This document shows, piece after piece, positions 57,015-64,000 of a DNA stretch of 64,000 bases (the first letter of the stretch is position 1; the number at the start of each line of letters is the position of its first letter). The notes below the pieces were generated by a model. That model was not told the origin of the DNA. It saw only the letters and a list, made by a program, of their open reading frames with translations, and did no database searches. Position numbers and translations under genes: made by a program. Source of the stretch: Brevipalpus yothersi (Eukaryota; Arthropoda; Arachnida; Trombidiformes; Tenuipalpidae); the NCBI GenBank assembly GCA_003956705.1, contig QZCP01000062.1:124001-188000 (forward strand). Reading direction: 5' to 3'.

Positions 57015-58581
57015 ATGAGGTCATCCTTTGTTTGTCCAAGTATTCGTGCACACTACTTGGCTGTACAATTAAATCGAATAGTGGATCAAAGATCTGCTGT
57101 GAGATGTTTGAGTTCATGTGTTCTCAATAATGTTAGGTCTAAAAGTTATCGTTCTTCATGTAGAGTACTTTCAGAATCATCATCCTTTTTATCATCGGTA
57201 AGTTTGTGCGATGGTTGTGTGTTAATGATTGATCTTAATTTTTTTCCTCTCTTCTTGTACAATTTAGTACACAACATCGGGATCTGATTACCACTTGAGG
57301 AAGCGCTTTGCTCACACACCACACCTGACTCAAGATGTTGTTCGAGATACATTGGAAAAGTCTAATAGTGAGCGTGTTTTGTCAGTTAAACATTCAAATC
57401 TTTCGGAAGCTGCTTCCTCTCTGGTTTATCTGACACCATCTCATTTTGATATCCGCAATTTGACTCGAGAAGAACATGATTTTGCCATTTTTGTGCCTGA
57501 TAAATTGTCCAAATTACAAGATATAAGTTTGGTTAAGCATCCTATCATCGAAACTGCCCTTGAGCTTTTCGATGAATATAAATATAACTCGAGGATCTCT
57601 TTGGGAGGTTTTTGCGTGTTGTTGATCGCAAAGTGTCTACAATCATTACCATCTCATACACCATCTCAAGAGACTTGGGATAAACAGAAAGCATTAGCAG
57701 AATGTTACGAACTTTTGGATAAAGCAATGTATCTTCATCATTATGGTGTTATTGATATAAGATTAGACTCTTCCAACAATGAGACGATAAAAACTCTTAA
57801 TAGTGGTAACAAACTTGCTGTTTTGAGTGGAAACTACCTGTTTTCTTTTGCAACTCATAGACTTGCGAAAATTGTTCGTCAACCGATTATTTTTGATTAT
57901 GTTGGTGCCTCAATTGACGAATTTTGTATCAAACATTTTGGAAATCTACAAAAACCAGGCATCGGGAAAACAGGACACCCTTGGGCCGATGTAGATATGA
58001 AGTATTGGGAAAAGTATGGTGGATACTGCTCAACTGATCTACTCGCCTACTCTTGTCAATCTGTTGCAATGTTGGCTGGACTCTCCTCTGTACGATTCGA
58101 AAGATCTGCTTTTGAGTTTGGTCATAATTTGAAATTATTATGGAATGTAAGTGATCGACTCTGTTCATATTAAGTTGAAATAACGTTCTCTTTTTCTTCT
58201 TGAAATAGTTGTATGATGATCTAGAGAATTTGACTCTCAAAAAGTCCAAGATAAACTTAATTTCTGCTCCTTTCGTTGAGTATCTCAAGCAACATCCCGT
58301 TTTTAGAGACTATCTTGTCAACGTTGAATCTGTAGATACAAATTTATTACAAAAGGTAATTTCCATTGATCTAATCTCATAATGATCTATTAATAACCTA
58401 TTCTTTTCTTTTCCCACCACAGATTCATCAACTAGTAATAAGTAATGATATTATTGATAATTGTCGAGCTCTGTTGTTACAATACTCTAATCAATGCATA
58501 CAATCTTTGGAAATATTTCCCAAGTGTCCGAGTCGAGATTTTCTTGAATCACTATGTAGAGAATTTCAAGATATTACATGA
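57015..58581 (+). CDS. PDSS2: Decaprenyl diphosphate synthase subunit 2 (PDSS2)
   Basis: Non-catalytic partner of PDSS1 in the mitochondrial synthase that makes the ubiquinone side chain. Exons 57015-57197, 57268-58146, 58209-58355 and 58423-58581 (all phase 0) give 455 aa; human PDSS2 is 399. The first exon is a basic, Ser/Arg-rich presequence. The body has the all-helical prenyltransferase pattern, but the Asp-rich DDxxD substrate motifs are absent, as expected for PDSS2. The region equivalent to the family's GNKIAILSGDFL is GNKLAVLSGNYL. The C-terminus reads QSLEIFPKCPSRDFLESL, comparable to the LESFPPSEAR... ending of human PDSS2. The extra length is mostly in the N-terminal part. Confidence 0.85.
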
Positions 58582-58839
58582 TGCTTTTGCATATTTGAGT
58601 ATTCTCTCTCTCTCCGAATTTTTTTGTTGAAGAAAACGAAAACGTTTATTCTTCTCTATCATCACCATCTGTAGTTGATTTGTATTCACAAAGATACAGA
58701 TAATTTTGATCATAAAATGACAAAATTTTTTTTTCAATCACCAATTATTGATCATCACGAACGAAGTCGCGGGAATAACTTTCGACATCTCTTCACGCTA
58801 AATACGTCCACCAGATGGCGTATTGAAGAATATTGTTGA

Positions 58840-58851
58840 TGCGCAGGCGCA
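58840..58851. promoter_or_regulatory. NRF1-like site TGCGCAGGCGCA
   Basis: Near-perfect match to the palindromic NRF1/Ewg consensus (TGCGCATGCGCA), 143 bp before the first codon of the eL20 gene. A second candidate element, CCAGATGGCG, lies at 58811-58820. Binding is inferred. Confidence 0.5.
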
Positions 58852-58993
58852 AGCGGCTAATATTGAGTTTAACATCCGTTTCCGTTTTATCTGAATGTTC
58901 AACATCCAATGTTGTGTTTTGTTCCAGCAAGTAATATTGCTGTTTGATATTGGTTTCTTAATTAATTAATTAATTGATTGTTCAAATTAAAGG

Positions 58994-59865
58994 ATGAAGG
59001 CTAGTGGAAAGGTAAGAGTTCCTCCCTCGTTGTTTCAGAGAAACTTTCATAGATCCTCATAAACATATATTGTGTCTTCTAAAACTACCTCTCTCTCACC
59101 GAACTAACACACTTTCTATCTGATCCTGTCCTCATGCTGTCCATTCAGTGGAGAAAATCAGGAGGAAAGGTTACTGATTGATTTTTAAGCATGTGATTTG
59201 TGTTTTTTCTTGTGATATTGATCTAATGAGAATTTCTCTTATTCTCTCTCTGTGTGTTTAGCTTCGTCAATACATCATCATCGGTCGGCGTTTGCCATCC
59301 AAGAGTGAGCCTTTACCCTCACTCTATCGTATGTCAATTTTTGCTCCTGATCATGTAGTTGCAAAATCTCGCTTCTGGTACTTCCTAAAGAGACTACGAA
59401 AGATCAAGAAATCTAATGGTGAAATTGTCAACCTTAAAGAAGTTCGTGAGAAGAAATTGAATGACCGTGTCAGAAATTATGGAATTTGGCTCCGTTACAA
59501 TTCGAGGACAGGAACTCACAACATGTACAGAGAATACAGAGATGTGTCAGTGACAGATGCTGTAACTCAATGCTGTAAGTAACCTCAGTACCTTCATTAA
59601 GTTCTGAAATTCTTTTTAAGATCCCTCTTTCTGACGCGGCGATTTTTTTCTGTTTGCAGATCGTGACATGGGAGCTCGACATCGAGCACGAGCTGACACA
59701 ATCCAAATCATTAAGATCAAAACTATTAAAGCAACTGACTGTAGAAGGCCTAATGTTAAACAGTTCCACAAAAAGAAGCTACGATTCCCTCTGCCAGTCA
59801 AGTTTGATAGGAAATTCCACAAGCCCAGATTCACCACAAAGCGACCAAAGGCTAGATTCCTTTAG
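58994..59865 (+). CDS. RpL18A: Ribosomal protein eL20 (RpL18A)
   Basis: Component of the 60S subunit. Exons 58994-59011, 59262-59574 and 59660-59865 give 178 aa (human 176). The start MKASGK then LRQYIIIGRRLP matches the family. Internal hallmarks are YRMSIFAPDHVVAKSRFWYF, NYGIWLRYNSRTGTHNMYRE, AVTQCYRDMGARHRARA and the C-terminal HKPRFTTKRPKARFL. The first exon codes only six residues. Intron 1 contains a 21-bp block with splice-like flanks (59149-59169) that would insert seven residues in frame. ATTAAA at 59901-59906 is a possible polyadenylation signal. Confidence 0.97.
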
Positions 59866-60660
59866 GATCGTAATTTATAGCCAACGTCTGTTTGAATCAC
59901 ATTAAACATCTCTTTGGAGAACTTTTTTGTGTGAACTGTTTTCTTGCAACTTGCAGCTTCCCTTCACCCTTTTCCATGGCATCACTTTTCAAATTGTTTG
60001 TTCGTGTTTAATTTTAGCATTTAGTTGAAAGACTGAATCAAATGTTTCTTAATTTAGCTCAATCTCAGAACCGAGCCTCCTGTTTACTCTCTAACTACGC
60101 TATCAGCGTTCTAAAGCCCTAGACCAGTGCTTCATCAATTCAATAGTAATCTGTTTCTCAGCCCTACTAACTCCTTACTTGAGTTCTTCAACTTTGGTAG
60201 CGAATTGCTAATAGCCATTCGGCTATCAAGATGAATCCCAATGAAGTACTCTCGATCGCGTATCTCCTTGACATTGTTAGTCTAGGTATGAGAAGATGTA
60301 ATCTTCATGATTACCATCTTTCATCTTTCATCTTGAAGTTTGTTAGCAAAATCAAGTTAAAATAGGTAAAACAAACATTTTATTACACAAATTGGCAATG
60401 AATAGATCAGCATTCTAACGTTTTGTTTTCGCTTTCGCTGCTCCATTACAAACTCAAATGCGATCGCGTCTCTGACTAGATAACGAAGAGATGCATCTCT
60501 GTCAAAATAAAGATGAGTTCAAACATTGAACCATGAAACGATGGAGTTAATCCAATAAATCTGATATCAACCGAAATTATCTTGAGAGGAAAATCTCGGA
60601 AGAAAAGCTCATCGTCGACGATCGAAGAAAAATTTTCTTTATCACCACACCGGTTTCGTT
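59866..60660. other. Convergent spacer, eL20 / LIM protein
   Basis: 3' flanks of both genes. TTTATT at 60379-60384 is a polyadenylation signal for the minus-strand LIM gene. No other gene is supported. Confidence 0.5.
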
Positions 60661-63600
60661 TTAAAGATTCGAATGGCACTTCTGGCAATGAAGTCGCCGA
60701 TTGCGAACTCTTACATCCGTGCCACTGTGTCCACTTCCTGTAGGCATGAAAAATTTCAATTTAAAAAAGTGAGCTCAAGGTATGAAAGATTAATTGATCT
60801 TACCGATCTCAACATGACATATTGAGCATCTAAAACAATTTATGTGATAATAAAGCGATAGAGCTTCGATAACCATGGCCGCAGATCCACGAGCTTCATG
60901 AAGCAAATAATCAACATTAGATTCTTCTATCAAAAGAAGCTCATCCTCTACTTACCAAGCTCATCACCACAATTTGAGCATCGCTTTTTACCACTAACGG
61001 ACAAAGTTCGTTTACGATTTTGATCATCTTCATTTTTCGAAGCCTTAGGGATCAATTGTATCTCAGAATTGGCTCTTTTTCCGGCTATCGAAGAAAAATT
61101 TGACCATTAAAATGGCATAATCAGAGAAAAATTTCGCTTCACAATTTTCTACACCATATTCTTTACCTAAATAGGCAGATCCAGAGCTGGGTCCAAAAAT
61201 TTCACTACTGATTATCGGTCTGGTGGAAGATGGAGATTGAGATGTTGGTGTACCAGGACTTGGTGTTTGCGCTGGACGGCTTTCAATTTCCGCCTTCTGA
61301 CAGATCCAATCGCTAATCAGTGGATACATCTGTGAGGACATGTTAGGAGTAGATAAACTCTTTGAAATTGGCTGGAATTGTCTGCATGCCAAGCTGCTGG
61401 AACTATTATGGGTTTGGACTGATGATGATGACTGTTCGATGTGTTCACATCTCGATCCGCTTATTTCATGCTTTTGCTTTTGTTTCTGTATCTTCTGGTC
61501 GCATGAAGATGGGTCATGAGAGCCAATCGATAGTGGGCAGCTATTTTTCTACACAATCAATCAGAATGGGAAAAGGTAATGGGAGCAATTAATTAATTTG
61601 TTAATAAGTGGCTAGATTAAGGAGGGGGTAAACTTTAAATAGTAAATAGTGAGGATATAGAGATAGTTAAGAGAAGTCAAAGAATTTGGTGCAAACATTG
61701 CTTCACCAGAGTTTATCTGATGGATTCAACTTTTTTCCTCTAATATCAGGATTAGTCGCTAAAACATCATACTTCCGATTCATCAGATTACACAAAGAGG
61801 GTGATCATATTTCAGGATTCAATTTGAAATGATTTTTTTTCACTGGTGATTAATGATTAATCCGGTTTGCAAACGATTGATTTATCCGTAAATAAGGATA
61901 AATAAAAAAGAAATAAAAACTGTCTGGCCTTTTAAAAAAGATTCTTCAAGCTCACCTGAACAAGTCTTGGATTCTGATAAGGCCTTGGGCCTTGTCGAAT
62001 GGTACAAGAAGTGATCCTTGATGAATTATTACTTGGATTCGAACCTCTTCGCCCACTCGGAATCTCGATGATACCGGAATCAGAACTCACCTCTGAACTA
62101 TTGGACATGGTTTTGAAAACGCCTCGATGGGAGTGAAAATCTTCCTCAATCAAAGGATATTCTCGTTGAAGATATGGTCTTATCGGAACAGTTGGCTTAA
62201 CTTTGGGCATCAAAGGTCGATGTCCAGAGTGAACACTGGTAGAATTAGTAGTAGTAGTAGTGTTGATGGTTGTTTTTCCCACAGGTTTCAATGAATTCTC
62301 TTCATCAAAATTATTCGTATCAGAAATGGAATTGTTAAGGTGTGTTTTCTCGGGAGTCTTTTCTTGACATTTGCCTCCTCCTTCACGCTGATTAGTTAAT
62401 TGTTTTTCACATTTTGCTGTTAATTTCGGAAGCTCGCTCACGTTACACTGAGCTGAGTTACGTTCATTTTCCGGGGGAAGTCTGGAAATAAAATGAAATG
62501 AAATTATTTGTTTTATCTGATGTCTAGGTCGACTGTTAAAGAAAGAGAGTGTCTAAGAATGAGCTTCTTGAAGAGAAACTATCAAGAATAATTTCACAGA
62601 CTCCTCTCAAAAATTTCTCTCTCAAAGAGAAAGAGAAAAAGAAAAAATTCTCCTCAAATTTTATGTATGATGTATATCATTTTGACGGTTTTGGGAAAAA
62701 ATGCTCAAAATGTTGAGAATTTTTCTTCTCTTCCTTTCTTTTTTTCATTGAGATGGTGAAAAAAAGAGTAACTCAAAAAACTCACGAGTCTGATTTGGTA
62801 TTTCCTATCTCCAATTGAGATCGATGATGAGAAGTTTGCTGACTTTTTGGCTCATGATGTAAATTCGCCTCCAACTGGTTTTCATTCCTCTTATTTGCCA
62901 CTATTTTAGTCTTCTGAGAATCCGAATTGTTATTACTGTTTAACTTATCAGACTGCTGCTTGTGATTTGACACCTTTGATGTTCGAGTTTGAAGTACGCT
63001 CGGGCTGATTGAACTTGCTACTTGAGCTGATGATGAGCCGTTGGCCATACTTTCAAAAGTGGATAGTTTACTGCGAAAAGATTTAAATATTGGCTCTTGT
63101 TTATACTTTTCATCCACCACTTGATTCGAATATTGATCGTAAATGGAGCGATCAGATTGACCATTTCTTTGATTTACAAAATCACCACCATCATGTTCAT
63201 CATCATCGTTCTTACTATTTCGAAGGATCCCATTACGATTTGAGGCATCATTTTTGGAATTAAGAGAGGATGAAGAAGAAGAAGTTGATGAAGATGAAGA
63301 TGAAGACGAGAGTCTACCGTTACTTTTACTGTGACACACTTTGTTGTTGGATAGATTAGATCGAGATTCTGTTGTTGGATGAACTGTTATTGACGAGACG
63401 CTCTTCAAAGCTCCGTTACGTTCGATCAAATTTTTTCGATTGTTTTCGGTTTCCGTTGACAATCTGTGCTCACGTTTCTGTTGCTCTTGATTCTCTCGAT
63501 TTTCAATTTCTAATTGGTGCAGCTTGTCAGTCAATTGTCTTCTCTTTTGTGCCAGTTCCATTTGCTTTTGAATTTCAAAACCACTCTGGCCATCAGTATC

Positions 63601-64000
63601 TTCCACTTGCTTGCATTCTGATCTTCTTCCATCGTGATCATTGATCAGCTCATCAGCATTCGATGTCGGCTGCTGGCCATTAGTACCATTTTGGCCGATT
63701 TCGATTGACGATTTAGTTTTTCGAAGCTGATTATTATTATCTGTGGGGCCATTGTTATTGTCTGCTTGTTGATCACATTCTGAGAAGAGAGAGAGAGGAA
63801 AAAAATGAGGCATGGTCAGCAAAAGAGAGAGGCCACAAACATGAGATCCAATTCTTATTCTCAATCCATTTTCGCTTCTCATTCTCACGATAGGCAACAT
63901 GAGGAATAAAGATGATGATGCTAATGATTCAAAAATAATAGATCGGAATACATTTGCATGCACAATCAACTTTTCTCGTGGTTAGTTTGGTGTTACTTTT
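60661..64000 (-). CDS. LMO7/LIMCH1-like LIM-domain protein, C-terminal part (runs off the window)
   Basis: Actin- and junction-associated scaffold of the LMO7/LIMCH1 family (Drosophila relative: smash). Visible exons are 62786-63779, 61956-62481, 61167-61548, 60956-61084, 60804-60893 and 60661-60737; all junctions are GT-AG and in frame. The 5' part lies beyond the right edge. About 731 residues are seen. Most is low-complexity Ser/Asn/Gln-rich sequence with one coiled coil (about 63480-63590: EIQKQMELAQKRRQLTDKL). The C-terminus is a complete LIM domain: CSNCGDEL, then ARGSAAMVIEALSLYYHINC, FRCSICHVEIG and LHCQKCHSNL. The GSAAMVIEALSLYYHINCF wording matches the LMO7/LIMCH1 LIM (GAAMIIESLGLCYHLHCF). 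Whether a calponin-homology domain exists upstream cannot be seen. Confidence 0.85.

Noticed and set aside
56595..57018. Frames on both strands in the ACP/PDSS2 intergenic region
   Set aside because: Overlap each other and the PDSS2 start; the Cys-rich plus-strand product has no family match that I can recognise.
1..64000. tRNA, rRNA or CRISPR features
   Set aside because: No tRNA-like T-loop with matching acceptor stem, no rRNA segment and no spaced direct-repeat array was seen on reading; a weak tRNA could still be missed without a covariance search.

Overview
The window is nuclear DNA of an animal, most likely a small arthropod. Genes are split by many short GT-AG introns (often 60-100 bp), intergenic DNA is AT-rich with long GA/CT microsatellites, and AATAAA signals follow many genes. 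Gene content (PCTAIRE-type CDK, ELP4, TMEM186, class I PITP, phosphoglucomutase, gamma-tubulin, SMC4, two PIWI proteins, mitochondrial acyl carrier protein, PDSS2, ribosomal protein eL20, an LMO7/LIMCH1-type LIM protein) is metazoan. Secreted Gly/Tyr-rich proteins fit an arthropod. A mite is my best guess, but nothing seen here proves the lineage. All exon models were built by hand from splice signals, reading-frame continuity and remembered family sequences; no search was run.

Layout. 1-2357: no recognised gene. 2358-6221 (-): CDK16/17/18-type kinase with two candidate first exons. 7775-8266 (+): secreted Tyr/Gly-rich protein. 8512-9675 (-) ELP4 and 10037-10787 (+) TMEM186 are divergent. 12323-13609 (+): large unknown secreted protein. 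17137-20873 (+): eight-exon secreted Sushi/CCP protein with duplicated Gly-Met-rich mini-exons. 22977-24043 and 26149-26507 (+): two paralogous Gly/Tyr-rich secreted peptides. 27707-29896 (-): class I phosphatidylinositol transfer protein.

30494-37550 (+) is the most unusual stretch. An intact non-LTR retrotransposon-type ORF (endonuclease plus reverse transcriptase) is followed on the same strand by four short ORFs. All four carry a zinc finger of identical spacing (C-x2-C-x12-H-x4-H/C), and three also share an upstream domain. One member is interrupted by a single in-frame TGA. Another is overlapped along its whole length by a longer open frame. I do not recognise this family.

38005-39821 (-): phosphoglucomutase. 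41181-42689 (+): gamma-tubulin. 43136-43471 (-): small secreted protein. 43994-48016 (+): SMC4. The gamma-tubulin and SMC4 promoters both hold strong E2F-like sites, which fits co-regulation in the cell cycle. 48760-51583 and 52684-55498 (+): tandem PIWI genes with the same four-exon structure; the first keeps the catalytic histidine and the second has arginine there. 55883-56542 (-) mitochondrial acyl carrier protein and 57015-58581 (+) PDSS2 are divergent, and their N-terminal presequences look alike. 58994-59865 (+): eL20 (RpL18A). 60661 to the right edge (-): C-terminal part of an LMO7/LIMCH1-like LIM protein.
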